Shown: positions 9,631 to 23,700 of the stretch, piece by piece
How the letters are laid out: every line of letters starts with the position of its first letter
How positions within the stretch are numbered: the first letter of the stretch is position 1
Assembly: GCF_043641665.1 (NCBI RefSeq)
Contig: NC_092198.1
Coordinates: 17,079,001 to 17,143,000 of the forward strand
From: Enoplosus armatus
Lineage: Eukaryota > Chordata > Actinopteri > Centrarchiformes > Enoplosidae
Direction of reading: 5' to 3'
DNA: 64,000 nucleotides
Position numbers and translations under genes: made by a program
Notes under the pieces: generated by a model
The model's database searches: none
What the model saw: only the letters and a program-made list of their open reading frames with translations
What the model was told of the DNA's origin: nothing

Positions 9631-11690
9631 TCGAGGTCTCATAGTTTGTCCACTATTTTTTACGGGAAAGAAGGTATTAGTATTAAGTGGTTACAGGTGC
9701 TCACAGTATTGAAGCTAATTATATTTTGGGATAAGTGTGATATTGTGAACAATAGGCGTTTTCAGACCAAACAGTTCTAGGAACTCCCCTGAGAACTGCA
9801 TAACTTTAAGGGCTTACAACTGTACATTTATCCATTTTTTAAGGCTAGCGTTTACAGGGCTAACATTTTACACAGGTTTTTAAAGATGGCGGTTGTCGGT
9901 GCTGCATTGGCTCGTGTGTTCGACCAATCATCATACACTTCTGTCACTTAAGGTTCCTCCTGTGCAGGGAGAGTACCTCCTCTAAAGGAGGATCATGAAA
10001 AAGTCCCTCGGGTCTGAAAAGGCCTATTAAATCACCTTTGTTTTTCAGTGAAGTTCCTCTTGCAGAGGTAGAACATACAGTATGTTGTCATTGTCATGTC
10101 ATTTATATTATTCTACCTCGGTTACACAAACTTCTCTGGATAAGAATGCAAATTACAGCTTATATCTGTATATACATTGTTTAAATATTGTCTACGTTTA
10201 TCCTTCATAAACCTTGTTCCCTGAGAATTGGTTGAGAGAGTTTGAATCATTTCTCTATTGTGATTCACGTTTTTCAGAAAGGAATAGTTTCCACAGAAAT
10301 CAACATTTTTATAGTCATTACCTTTTCAGCCCTTTGTACAGCAACCAAGGCGGCCAGTGAGGAAATCTTTAGACTTCTAAAAATGACAAAAAAACAATAG
10401 TTTACACCTCCAATGGCTCTAAAGCCAGAAGAGCTTTGGTCCAGATGTCCAGTATTACCTAATTATCTCAGCAACGACATGTAGGACTTACTTGATTAAC
10501 CCAATGACACGAATAGAAGTAGTAAACTTGTTTGCTTGTTGTGGAGCTTAATACAGTAGAAACGAAGCCCGTTCATATCTGTATGCTATATTGACCTTTT
10601 AACTTTACTGACGCTTCAGCAGGCATAATGGTGAGTAGATGATGAGAGCCATTTTTTGGGTGCAAATATTCCTTTAACATTGCACACCTAATCAATTGAT
10701 TTGATTGATATAATGGGACATTTTCACACACAAGCTGCAGCTTGTATTACTTCTTAGTCATGTTGAGATATCAAATTGAAGGTACAAGGTTTCTGCAGGA
10801 CACTAATGTATGTTCTGCATGGTGTGGCTGAAAATGCTTCAGCAGCTGTTTCTGAAATATATTCTTGGTAGCATCACACAGGTTGTCCTGTCCTTCTTTA
10901 AACTGCAGAATATGATGATTAGACTAATTAAAGAGAAGTCTCTGACTTCTGAACCATGAGGATGTGTCAGGACCTCGTGTGGAATCGCTCCTTTTTAGAA
11001 TTAAATATTAGTTTGACACATTTTCTAGTTAAAATATTAACCATACTGATTTATAAGATTAAGATTGAAACGAAGCCTGAAAAAACCCTGGTGTTGCTTC
11101 TTACTGAAACTCCACCAGGTGGTGCTACTGCACTTCACAGCTACTACGACAGAGAGCCTGCATCCTGTTAAAAAGCTCTGTGCGTTATTGGATTATTGTC
11201 CACTGCTGGATTTGCTTCATTTCAAGTCATTTTCATTGTGTCCAATAATTTACAATAACTCTCAAGTCTTAGACCACATTCAAACTAATTACTCGTTTGG
11301 GACAGGGGTGATAAAATTAAATGACTAATTGTTAAAGTACTATCAAAGTTAATTTGATCATTTATAATTGCATCCTGATTTGATTCAATGTTATTTCTGT
11401 ATACTGTGTCCCTGTTACCACGAGACAAGAATTAAGATTTAGACACATTTACCAGCACTTACTCTCCAAATGCACTAGAGGGCGATGTGTAACCAAAGCA
11501 CAAAGGTGTACCTGATTGATGGAACTGCATTCAAAGCTTGAAAGCTGGTGTCCGGCTTCATTACAGGATCGCTCTGGAAACTTGTCCCCACTTCGTGTGA
11601 CGTGAAGGTGACTTTCTTTGCGGCTCCTGGAGGAATTAACGGACACGTAAGAAATAATGGGCCAAATCGCTCTCTTCATTGTGCATTCCT
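9631..11690. other. intergenic region between convergent lama2 and rgs6
   Basis: The sequence is AT-rich without a recognisable exon on either strand. The short open frames here lack splice-site context or any family resemblance. Confidence 0.6.
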
Positions 11691-11692
11691 CT

Positions 11693-11698
11693 TTTATT
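11693..11698 (-). terminator. possible AATAAA polyadenylation signal of rgs6
   Basis: TTTATT on the plus strand reads AATAAA on the minus strand, about 1.2 kb after the rgs6 stop. ATTAAA-type hexamers at 12183-12188 and near 12092 are alternatives. This is a position-based guess. Confidence 0.3.
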
Positions 11699-12900
11699 AT
11701 CGTGGTCCTCTTTACATAAGGTGAAGAATGGGTCGAGGTCAGCCCACTAAACCTTGTTGTGGCTGCCTGAAGTGGAATGTTCAGAAGAAGACAGTAAAGC
11801 CCAACATCATATCAGCTCACTCGGTTAAGGTCATACACCTGTTTTTTGCAAAAGGATCAACCTTAACAAGATCACACCTCTGTCTGCTCAGTGCGGTGGT
11901 TACAAGGCTTTGACAAATGCTTGCTGAGGGTAGACAATTACAGTGGCAGTGGTAAATTAAACGTTTCGTTTTGTGAGATCATCTAAGAAATACAAATAGA
12001 ACAGACCTTTTGTTGTCTGTTGATGACTATTGTGTCTTTTCAGCCATTGAAAAACAAACGCTATTGCTCCCAGAAATTAAACAATATTACCTGTTTAATT
12101 ACCTGTTTTCCAGGAATGACCTACTGTACCAGAGCAGGTCAAGGTGTTTAGAGGAGAAACTATACAAGTTGTCATCTGTAGTTTTAATCAGTCTGTAATG
12201 AGCATAAAAGCAGACATTAGTTTATATGATAATTGTATGAAATGTAAACACACATTATAACCAACTGAACCACTTTCGGACACACAGAGGTTGTTAATCT
12301 TGTGTTAATGTGTCGTCCCACATTAGTAGATTGATCCAACAGCTCTTTTGTACCACTCCACGTGTTCCTCCGACTGCCATCAGTGTGAAGATTGAGCAGA
12401 CGTTCACTGTGAACCCTCTTCATCCGAGTGAATGGCGTGAGATAAAACAGCTAGCTACAGCATTAATCTAAGTCTCATTTTGACGGCATTCAAGCATTCC
12501 GTGTTTATATCGCTGAAAGTAAAGCGGCAGCCTCTTCAGCTACCATGTTAACATGAGTGTAGATAGTAGAGAAAAACAACAAGAGACAAACGGCGAAGCC
12601 CGGCGTGGCGCAGGCTTTTGAGTAGAAACCCCCTAAGAAGAGTAGCATTGTTTGTCCTCTACGCTGTGACAGCACTGTCCTGGTGTCAGGTCTGGTGACT
12701 TATTGCATGATGTCGGTCCTCTTGAACTGATCTGAGGTGATTTTCAAAACGTGGTGGCTGGTCCAGTCCAGGCTCGTTTGTGGCGCCCTCAACCGCCTCC
12801 CACAGCCACACCCAAACACCCCAGGGTCCTTTTCCACCTGCTCCCCAGTTGTAAGCAGCTCTTCTGGGTAAGGTTCCTCCTACTCTTGATCCAGGCCTTG
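11699..12900 (-). other. rgs6: probable rgs6 3' UTR
   Basis: This sequence follows the rgs6 stop codon on the minus strand. No other exon was found here. The part nearest the stop (about 12.5-12.9 kb) is noticeably more GC-rich than the rest. Confidence 0.4.
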
Positions 12901-12951
12901 TCAGGACGACTGCATGAGGCCCGTCAGTCGTTTGCCCGTCAGTGACTTGCC
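12901..12951 (-). CDS. rgs6: rgs6 terminal coding exon
   Basis: The exon has 16 codons plus [19 protein letters not shown]. The acceptor on the minus strand is TTTTCCTACCAG. This C-terminus is nearly identical to the one I know for a mammalian RGS6 isoform, which settles the paralogue. Confidence 0.95.
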   Translation of the reverse strand, partial: GKSLTGKRLTGLMQSS

Positions 12952-14583
12952 CTGGTAGGAAAACCGAGAGAGCAAAGGAGGTGAGGGTGACGGCTGTCAG
13001 AGTGCCATCAAGTTAAAAGCTTTCCTGAGGATCTGGAAAGAGCGGTGTGGGCGGGAAACGTGAACGAAAAGACAGACTGGTCTGCAAAAAATATATCAAC
13101 GCTCGAAGTAGTGATGGATGGCTAGTGGACATTAACAAATGAATAAAGAAAGCCGTGACAAGGAAATACCATTGTGGACTAACATGTATTTATTGATTCT
13201 TCTGCTTCATGCCCATCATGTGTCTGTGGGAGAGATGCTAAGGCTTCAGGTGTTGGTTTGAAAGAAATAATAGCTGTCACTGTTTCATGAATCATAGTGC
13301 AGGCAGCAAACAAATCTCCCCACACAGAAACTACATGAATGGAAAAACCCTCCTTTTATACATTTATCCTGCATCTGCTCTTCAGTATTCCTGCAAGCAA
13401 TTCTTTGATCGTGGTTATAAAGCCGGACAAATTAATTTGTGCAAATTAGCAACTTGTTCCCCTCAGTCAACTAATCACCAGACCATTCCATGAAGCCGAT
13501 ATTAAGAGAAAGAACATGTCCCCTCAGGGAAAGGAGCCAAAGTGCATTAGTTTGAATTACTGGCAATAGTTACATTAAGAGTTCTGCAAGTGCAAATTGA
13601 TCCTGTAGCTTTCATGATTATAACAGTGGGCAAAAATAGTACTTCATGATTAATACACCAATAAAGAATCAGTCTGATACTCTCTCGTACGGTGGTAATA
13701 AATTCTTCTCCGCCGAGTCACTGTAATCTGTCTTTCTTCCTGCTGGGATATGATTCTGCAGTGGTTCGTAACACAGCTCATTATACTTTAATGAATGCAG
13801 TTTAAGAGTTAAAAGCTGAGGCGACGGGACACTCACCACACTGCGAGTGAACTTCTCCAGGGAGGTGCGTCGCCCCTGCTCCGTTTCAGGCTGGAGAGTC
13901 CAAAAAAAAAAAGGAGGGGGGGGGGGGGGGGGGGGTTCAACATGTCAGTGTTCAAAGCAGGTATATTTGCATACGTCTCACTCACTTCAACAAATCTGTT
14001 CACATTTAAGAGTCAGCACACCACAACGACAGACTTCAGTTCTGTGTAATCTTTGTGGAAAATGTAGTGTTCAATTTTCCATTGGAAAAGTTGCCAAAGC
14101 AATCAAATTAATGCAAAAATCATGAATGTTGAGCTGCATTTAGTGTGTCATTATTATATACGGTGGTGTTCTCTCAGCACCTCCAACTTTGATTGCTTTT
14201 CCATGTCCCTGCTTCGTGGCCAGATGCCACATCTTACAGTAAAGCGAGAAAATGTTGGGGTTATTGTCATAATTTGAGGGGAATCAGCCCTTTAAGTCGT
14301 CTCATTGATGACCCTTTACAAAGTGGCCTTGGTGTGTACACTTCAGTTCCTGCACTGGCAATCATACAATTAGTTTATACAACACATGTACACAGAAACG
14401 GACCCTGGGGATGATGGACACCACACTTACTTTCTTCCTCGCCATCAGCAGGTCCTGGTACACGTTGGAGCGCAGGAAGCGGGTGTAGCTGTCACTTTTC
14501 ATCAGCTTGTAGATGTGGTCCTGAATGGAGACAGAGACAGAGAAGACACATGGGTGTAAATGTTTGCCAGAGCAAAGAGGAGG

Positions 14584-14626
<43 letters not shown>

Positions 14627-17600
14627 TTCTGTGCTAATGATGTACAAGGCTCGCAAACTCAAGTCAGTGTAAACTAAGCGAGACAGTCACTGAGGGAGAA
14701 AGATGGTTGTAGAGAAATCTTTTTTTTTTTTTTTTTTTTTTTAACTCTTCCCTTTCAAGCCTGGAACAGGAGAGGAAATTTGATGGACACCGCCCAACCC
14801 CCAACACTTCTCCCCACCGACCTTATCTACCTCCCAGCGAGGCGCATTCTCTCGAAATCACTCCACACTATAAACACAGTCGTTGATATTGGTGAAGCGT
14901 GTAAGGCAGACGAATGGGGCAGATAGCAGTGTGGGACAGAGTTTGTGAAGAGGCAACGCTGACACTGATCACCTGAACAGATTAAAAGAGTGATATATCC
15001 CTTCTGAACGCTGCCCCCCTCTTATACGCTGGCCTCGGTAAGAAAGGTTGCCCTTATAGTCCCACATTTTGAGGTAATACGCTTATTTGCTTTGTTGCTG
15101 AGAGTTGAACGACAACATTGATGCCACTCTCCAATGTTTGTATGTTAAATAAGTTGCTACAGCCAGCAGCTAATCGGCCATGAAATAGTCCGGCACCCCC
15201 AGGTAGGGTTTCCCCTGTGTCCAGTCTTCATGCTGTGCTATGCTAAGCTAACCAGCTGCTGACTATAGCTTCATATTGGCCACATGCAGATGTGAGTGGT
15301 CTCCATCTATCTCTCAGCAATAGGCATTTAAAAAAGGGAAGAAAAAATAAGTTTGTATCCTTTTGATTAGTGTTTTAATATCTAATACCGTATTTCTTAT
15401 CAGTTTCTTTATGTATATATATATATTTTTTTTTTTTAATGTCTAGCTTCCAAGCTTGCAAGCCTTCTTCTAACTTCTGGGCCGTACATACTGTTGTCTA
15501 CAGCGTTTAAAAGTACGACCAACCAACTTTTAACCAACTAATAAGTGATACTGTAACCCCCCCCCCGCAACGCAGCACAAGATAAGTGGGTATAGATAAT
15601 GGATGGATAGATATTATGGACATGAAGTGAGGACAGTTAAGTGGCTTGTATAATATGATGGCCAATTACTCATTATCTTATAAAGGAGGAGATGTGAATG
15701 GATGTCTATGACTGCAACTGGATGTCTATTCATTCACTCGGACATTTTGAACTAGAAAAATGCTCTGATCGGCCGGCAAAATGTCTGCAGAGGTTCTCTC
15801 TTTAGCCAGTGTATTCTGTGCATTAAAAGGCAGCGGGTGTATTATTTATGTATATTATTGAATTTCAGTTTAGCCCGACAGGTTAACCTTTCAGCTGACA
15901 GGTAGGAATGAGGAGGTTTGGCTGTTCGCTGCATGGCATTTTAAGTACATGGATTATTGTCTCGCTCGCTCTTTTGAAGGTAATGTAGAAATGTGTGTCA
16001 GTTGTAGATATTGTTATGGCTGTGTGTGGGTGAGGGAGTTAATGAGGTTTTAAAGGTATTTTAGTCACTTTTTACTGTGAAGTGTTTCATTAAAAGTGGG
16101 AATGCTCAGGCTGGAGTCCCTGTAGGGTTTTACATGGGGTCCACAGCAAAATGAGGAATATTTTAATATCATTGTTATTGCACTACCGTAGAGGCCTGAA
16201 AAATGAGTTCCACATCTAATTTAGAGTATTAATAACTTCAAAAGGAGGAGAAAAACATCTACCAATGGGAAACATTTGCCTTCCTTTTCCCTCTTCTTCC
16301 TGTCTCTTGTGCTTTCTCACCTGTGCGTCCTCATAGCTGTATCGTCCGGGGTCTTTCAGGTTCTGGCTCGTGCGTTCGTAGCTGTGGGAGTCCAAGTTGA
16401 TGGAGCTGGGTGCTCCCTCCGCCAGGAACTCCGCCCAAATGTCCTGCGCCCTCTGTGCCACGTCCTGCTGGGGCATCCTCTTCAGGTCCTGCACCGCCAA
16501 CCAGAAACTGCAGTACAAATCAAATTCACCTCCGATTGTTATTCGACTTGAAGAGAGTCTAAGCAACCTGATCATCATGCCAAACAATTCACAGAATGGA
16601 CCCGTCTGTGGTCATTTATCTGTGAGAGATTGAGCACCTCCGCGCAGCAGAAATGAATATCTTTTATCTTTTAAGAGTACAAAACATATTTTTTCTTACA
16701 AATGAACCAACGATCTGAGTGTAGGGTAGGATCATTTCACCTGTTTCCACAGAAAATAAGCTTTGCTTTAGAGGTCCCAGTAATTAAGTAGGTTTTTTTT
16801 GGTACATGTGAAATTGTAAACCAGTTTACGCCTTAAACATGAGACGATTGCGTCTTATAAAACTTATAAAACAATTGAAACCCAAATAATAAGTGGAATT
16901 ATCTTGCTCTCTCCATTGTAATCATTTGAAGACATTATTTCAAGATTTAGCATGAGAACAAGCAGTAGTGGGATTTAAAAAACATGCACAGTAACTATCT
17001 AGTGCACAAGACAGAAAATGTAAAAGTAAATAAAAGGGAGAGAAATACAACACATCTCCAATGGTGCAAGCAGCTGCAGAGCCTGCAGGCCAACATCAGG
17101 GTGTGTGAAGGATTCAGAGAAATCTAAAGCTAAAGTTTTTACAATTTACATTTCAACTTCACATGGCTCATACTGTGAGTCTGAAACTCTTCAAAGACAT
17201 CAGGTGTGAAACCTGCGAGAAAAAAAAGCCACATTTAACATTTTAAGGAATTCACCGTGTTTTTCAGACTTTGAGACTGGTAAATATCCAGTATAAGACA
17301 GCAGATATGCAGGGAAGACGGCCTCCAACTGTGTTAAACACCAGAGGCAGCAGAGAGCCACAGACTGACTGCCTCCAATATCAGTTTGTATCTATATTGA
17401 TCTGTGGACTGGTTCAACAATATAGAGAGAAACACCTCCGGGTCTGCCTCTCTCTCTCTCTCTCTCTGTTCCTCACTCAGTGTCACTCGCTCCCTCAGTG
17501 GTGCTCTTCCAAAAGTTCCCTCATAAAAGCAAATGCAATTAAAAGTCCAGAAAAAGAGGAACAAGAGACGGGGGGGCTGGTGGGATAGCCGAGAGGTTCG

Positions 17601-20600
17601 CGGTGATGAGTGTGTATGCTCGCTCGCTCGCTCTCTCTCATCTCCCTCTGTAGCTCAGAGGTATCAACAACCTCCATATTGTCTCTCACAGTTCATTCCC
17701 ACACTCTATGATTCCTAACAGGTCTTTCTCTCTCTGGGTTTTAGTGAAGCTCACTCTCCCCCTCACTCACGTACACACCCACTTATTGCTGTTCTGCTGC
17801 ATGAAGGGCCGAAACACGATGTACTCCATGAATCTGTGCGTCTAAATGAAGGATGGATTTAATATTTGTACTGCAAATCCATAAACAACATTTCTGTGAA
17901 ATCAACAACCTCGTTAAATTACAAGAAAAACACACTTGCACATTAGTACACACACACACACACACACACACTTAGTTTAAGGGATATGGGAGATAGGCCA
18001 TGTTGTTGTTGTTGTTTGCTACCTGTATGTTATCTTTGGATGCTGGATGTGTATGAAAGTGTGTGAGTGTGTTGCAACTGTAAAATAAGGAGAAGATGAT
18101 GGTGAAAGGATGGACGGGTGGATGGTTACAGGTCCAAATCTGAGACAAAACTCCAAAGCAATTTTGCAAAAATTCAAGCAGATTCTAGTATTGACTGCCC
18201 GTACAGAAGAGATGCCATCTTGCTGGCTACACGACACTAGCGACAGCAAGCGTCGAGGATATCAGCCAATCGATTTTTATCCATTTGTCAAATATTAATG
18301 CTGTGACTGTGTCTTTGGGAAGAACAGCCGTGAGCAGTGACTGCACAGAAGTGTTGGGTGGATGGGTAAACTGTTGTTTGTCAAGAAATAGTTAAGAGCA
18401 TGTGTGTGTGGATTAAACAAACAAGATACAAGCTCTAGCGGTGTTGGTAGGTGTATTATTGACCTTTGGAGAGAGCCATGCGAGCAGTCTTTATGCTAAG
18501 CTAGGCTAATTGCAGCCTGGCTCCAGCTCCATGTCTAACACACAGACGTGAGAGTTGTTATTGTGAATGTGTGTTACCAAAATGTCAAACTAACACTTCA
18601 CCTTCACATCTTTATGCATACACACCACCACACTTAATCTAATATTGATATTACGTTGATCATATTCTAGGTATTGATATAGCTCTTTATTTCTATTATT
18701 TCTCAACAGGAATCAGTGTCAAGTTTGATTTTATCTGATCATTTTTTTCACACTGTTGCTGTGAATATTTACACCTTGTACATTTGTTCTTAGTGATAAA
18801 ATCCTTTCAGAGAAACCGATGTCTCAGATGTATCTTGCTGAGCAAAACTCAGAAAGTGATTATACTTCCAAGTGCAAAGATAATCTGTGTAACAATGCAG
18901 CTCGACAGGATGCTTTTTTCCCCCACTCCTTTTCTCCTTAAAGTTTTGTTTTGAAGTTTGTCTTTATGACATTTAGATTTCTGTGAGTGGCGCTCTTTTC
19001 TTTGTGTGTTCAAGGTACAGATCTCCAGCTCCTCCCAAACAACACACTTTGTTTCTTCCCGTGTTTGCAGAGTGCAAGTGGGTTGAAATAGTAGGTTGGA
19101 ACAAAAGGGATGCCAAAGAGTAATGTGTGTTTTCTGGCTATTTTCAGAGCGGTGAAAGCTTTTGAATAGCTCCTCACAATGTCACAAAAAGTGCTGCTGT
19201 ACAGCTTTAAAGTCACACAGAACCATGTGTCAGTGAGTTGAATTTTTCTAATGCTTTCTTCCATTTATTCACAACACTAAATGTAAAATGGACCACCACT
19301 GAGCACCACATGCTTTCTCTCTCTCGCTGGAGCGCAGCATGTTTTGGAACAGCAAGTGTTTTCATGGACTGGCAAAAAAAATCACCATAACTGGTGGAGA
19401 CGATTGGTGAAGCGTCTTGTGTGCTCACCGCAAGTTTTCTGAGCTGAACTCCGACTCCAGGAACTTGAGGAAGAGCTCCTGTCCTGCTGGGTCCTTCAGG
19501 GCCTCCTCCAGAGAGAAACCCCACTTCTTCACCCGCTGCTGACTGGGCTCCTTACTGGGAGAGATGGGAGAGGACGGAGGGAGGGAGAGAGATAGTATAA
19601 AGGTTCTGCAGGGAGGAGAAATGCTCAGTGTGGGATATATGAATCGGAAAGGATAAGACATTAAAACCTAAATCTGATTGGTCTCTGAGACGTCTTAAAA
19701 AGGCTGATGTTGATGTGATATTAGTGTCTGGAAAGCTGCGCATTAAGACGGCGTTCCTCTGGAATCCGATCACTCCTATCCTGCAATTAATCAATTCAGC
19801 TCAATTGTTGAGCTACATTAGGCTCAATGATTATACGTCTGCTCTAATTAATTCCAGCATAATTCAGGCAGGCCAGGAGTGCAGAGCATAGTGCAACTTG
19901 TTGAGAGCTGTGACCGCACTCTCCAAGAGGTAATACATCAGTATATTACCTTCATATCGCTGGAAAACATTTCAGTAATTTGACGTTGTCCAATATTTGT
20001 CTGTAACACATAAACTGAGGTGGATTATTTGATTTGGATCGATTGAGTGAAAGTTCCGTCACTACAATCACTCAAAGTAATGACCTATAAACATCCTGCG
20101 CTGGACTCAGAACTGCTGTTAAATCACTGTTGATTCTACAGCAGTGATGTTTTATCGTGTGTCGGTTCAATATAAGATTTCTACAATGTTTGTAATCGTA
20201 AGGTTTGTATGCAAAAACAGGTTGAAATATTCTTTTCACAGATGGCGCCTTTTCCGCACAATCTTCTTCCCTGTCGAAAGCCGGTGCCCGCATTACAGTC
20301 CGAAAGTGTTGATTACGTTCTGTGAAATGTTTGTCTTTCCACAACGAAGAGACTTAATGCAGCGCCTTGTAAAGAAATCTTCTCCAGCAGACCCTCAAGC
20401 ATTTTGTTGTGTTGTTATTTTGCCCCAAGCTCCCAGACACTTGCCAACGACTTTATGATTGATAGCAAAAGCAGGTGAAGCAGTGTGATAATTCATTCAG
20501 TAGTTTTTACATGAAATGAAGAGGAAATGCTCGCTGGCCGTGACAGTGGATTCGTACCTGGCCTCCAGATCCCAGAGGGAGGGATCATCAGTGGTCCATG

Positions 20601-20691
20601 GGTTGGACGGTTCCGGTGCCGTCACAAACGGGTCGTACTCCATGAACTGCTCAGTGTAGCTTATCAGACTGACACACAACACACAACACAC

Positions 20692-20752
<61 letters not shown>

Positions 20753-23700
20753 CACACACACACACACACGGGGGATAAAGGACAGAGGAGGTTGAGGGCA
20801 AAGTTGGTTTAATTTGTTCGATGAGATCAATATTTCGCCTGTTTACCTGATAATTGGGACTTTTCAGAAGTAAATTGAGTAAATAATGAAAAAAAGAAAT
20901 CGTTAAGCGGGAACATCTGTTCTGATCAAGATCACCAAAAGCTCAGATGTGGACCTCCTACTTCTCTTTGGTGGTCTGAGATAAATTAGAACTGAGAGAC
21001 GTAGCGAAGCAGAAAGTGCATCAACAGCAGCAGGAAATGATTTACTGCTCACGGTTTAAACAATAACTCAAGAAGGTATGAAGACAGAATGTGGTTTCTC
21101 TGCTCCACCACGTTTGCCACTGTAGAATCTCTGCATAACATGCAGTATCTGTACTGCAGCTATAACATTTTTGAGCACTAACAAGCTTTTATAACAATAA
21201 ATGTATATTATAAATCAACTGATTGTGCCAGTTCATAACTAACATCTTCAAGTTATTTAAAGAACCAAATGTAAATCTGCTCAACTCCTCCTCTGAGACA
21301 GGGAGTAACATAACCCTGCAATGCATAAAGTAAAAACCAGGACCAGGTGGAAGGAGTTCAGTACAGTGGTGCTTCATATTTAAACTAGATTATACCTTCT
21401 AATTATGATGACCTTTGATTCATACGTTATTGCACAAGGGCTTTAATTCAGGCCTGTAGAGCTTGTAAACTAACAAACACCCAATTCTATATGACACTGT
21501 TAGCAATAGAAACAACCAAGAAACTAAACTACAACCAACATTGAATTAAATAAAGGATGTCGGATAAAGACCATGGATGACACACATACATACAGAGTGG
21601 ACATGTAATGTTAGATCAAACGCTTGTAAAGATGTATGCAGAGTACAGCATGACACAGCCATGCACAAGGCTACGAAGAAAATCAGCACCAGCGACAGCA
21701 TGAACACAATCCATTACAACCAGCGCTCTTTTCATACATTTAGTAGCAAGAAAGTCATTTTGTGAGCACAAACATTTTTTTTTTTGCTTTAATCACAGAG
21801 CCAGTGAAGATTTAAGAGCGTCTAGAAACAGGTGAATAAGCCCAAAAAAGGACAGAATTATGAGCAAAAGAAATTCTGAGGAAATTATGTCACTAGATTT
21901 AGACAACAAGTAAGACTATTTCTGCTCACCATCTCCAAAGCTTTGCACTTTGGTAGTCTGTATCCCTAGCATGAAACCTCCAACTCAAAGAAGAGTAAAA
22001 ATCTATCTAACTGGAAGTGAAGCGTCCTTCTGTGAGAGCCCATCTTCTCACATCTATCAGCTGTTTTTTATTTGCTCAGATGTGGGACATGATAAAAGCA
22101 GTTTCCGTTGTATTGTACACACTGTTGAGGCCCACATGTTAGGAAGTGGTTCAGTTAACACATTTATCATATATTTTGTTCGGCAATTATCTTCTTTCAG
22201 CAGCAGCTCAATCTTACTGTAACAGCTGGATCCGAAAACATCCCAACCCACAGGAGTGTCATGTGCTTACTGACCCACAAAGTGATTATATCTGAGAAAT
22301 TATCCCTAATGTGAAGTGATTAAATAAATCTACTAGTTGTTTTTGAATGTTATCTTCCAGCATGATTGATGTTGTTTGTCATGTTGGTTCTTGCACTGTT
22401 TGGACAAATGCCCCAAACTATCCGCTCTGTGGAGCACCAATTAAACTCAGCTCGGGTGGTTAAAGGGGGGGGGGGGGTCAGAGCAGAGCAGCAGAGCAGC
22501 GCAGCAGCCAGCAGTAATCACAGTTTTCTGCTCTGCTGGGGACGTAATGGCTGTCCTGACTGACTGGGCAACAGTCAGGCAAGCGAACGCAGGAGTGTGT
22601 CTGCCACACAGAAAGATACAGATACAGTACATGCACACATATGCTACACAGAAGTTGGACAAAGTAACGGGAACGCCTGCACAGCTTAATGCAATAAGCC
22701 GACGATAAATCCAACATTTGTGAAGCTTTCAATATTTGCTTTGATGCCGTGTCATGGCAACCTGAAGCCCTATCTGCAGCATCTCTTTCTTTCTTGCTAT
22801 AGAGACTCATCCTGTCTTTAGACCCTCTCCTTTTACCCGTATACAGTCTTATCCTGCAGATCTAAATATACACCCCCTCCTCATATCATATTCTATAGAT
22901 CTAAACAACGGGGCCCCTCCGGTAACACTTATGAAGAGGGCCTCATGGAGGTGAGGTTACGTAAGGAGTCCTATTGGAAGAACCATGAGGATACAAAGGC
23001 ACAAATAGTAGTATACAGTATATCCATCGCTCTAAAATAGGTTTTAGGAGTGTAGAAGCAGGAGTTACTTGATAAGATGGAGGTTTTTGCAGTGCCCATA
23101 GAGCATTTCTGGATCTTCTAACGTAATCCTAGTGGCTGGATCCCATTTTAAAGCATTAGGTTAGGTGAGGCAACCCTTACTGTTCTCTTTTCCGTGGGCA
23201 GCCACATTGATGAGAGTGACATACGCTAGCCTGCACCTTGCCTTTGGACCCCTAACCGATGTGGGGGAAGCACAGAAATCCAGGGACAAGCCTCCTTAAC
23301 CTGTGACCCCAACCCAAATTCATTACCGAACCAAAACAAGCCCTTTTCATGCTTACAGTCTACTTCCAAATGCCAATCTGAAAACCCCCCACAACTTCAG
23401 ATGTGGTGTCAAAACCAAATTACCTCCATCTGCCACTGCTCTAGTGCAGATACAATAAAGAGGAAGTCAGCAGAGCACAGGTTTGTCTGTTTATGGATGG
23501 TCAGAGAGAGCACAGCAGATGGGAAAGCAGGCAGGCGGCCACTTTATGAGAAAAGCTGGTGTCTCCTTCTCAAGTGAGTAAGTGAGTAAAGCGTTATTTA
23601 TATAGCACTTTTAAAAACGCAGTCAGTGCCTCACACACACGTGAAAATAGAAAAAATGAATCAGAATGTAAAACAGCACAATAAGAGAGAGACCAAACTA

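Noticed and set aside
20497..20769. Open frame with a Cys-Val repeat fused to SLISYTEQF
   Set aside because: The Cys-Val part is the translated UG repeat. The true coding part begins at the acceptor at 20668.
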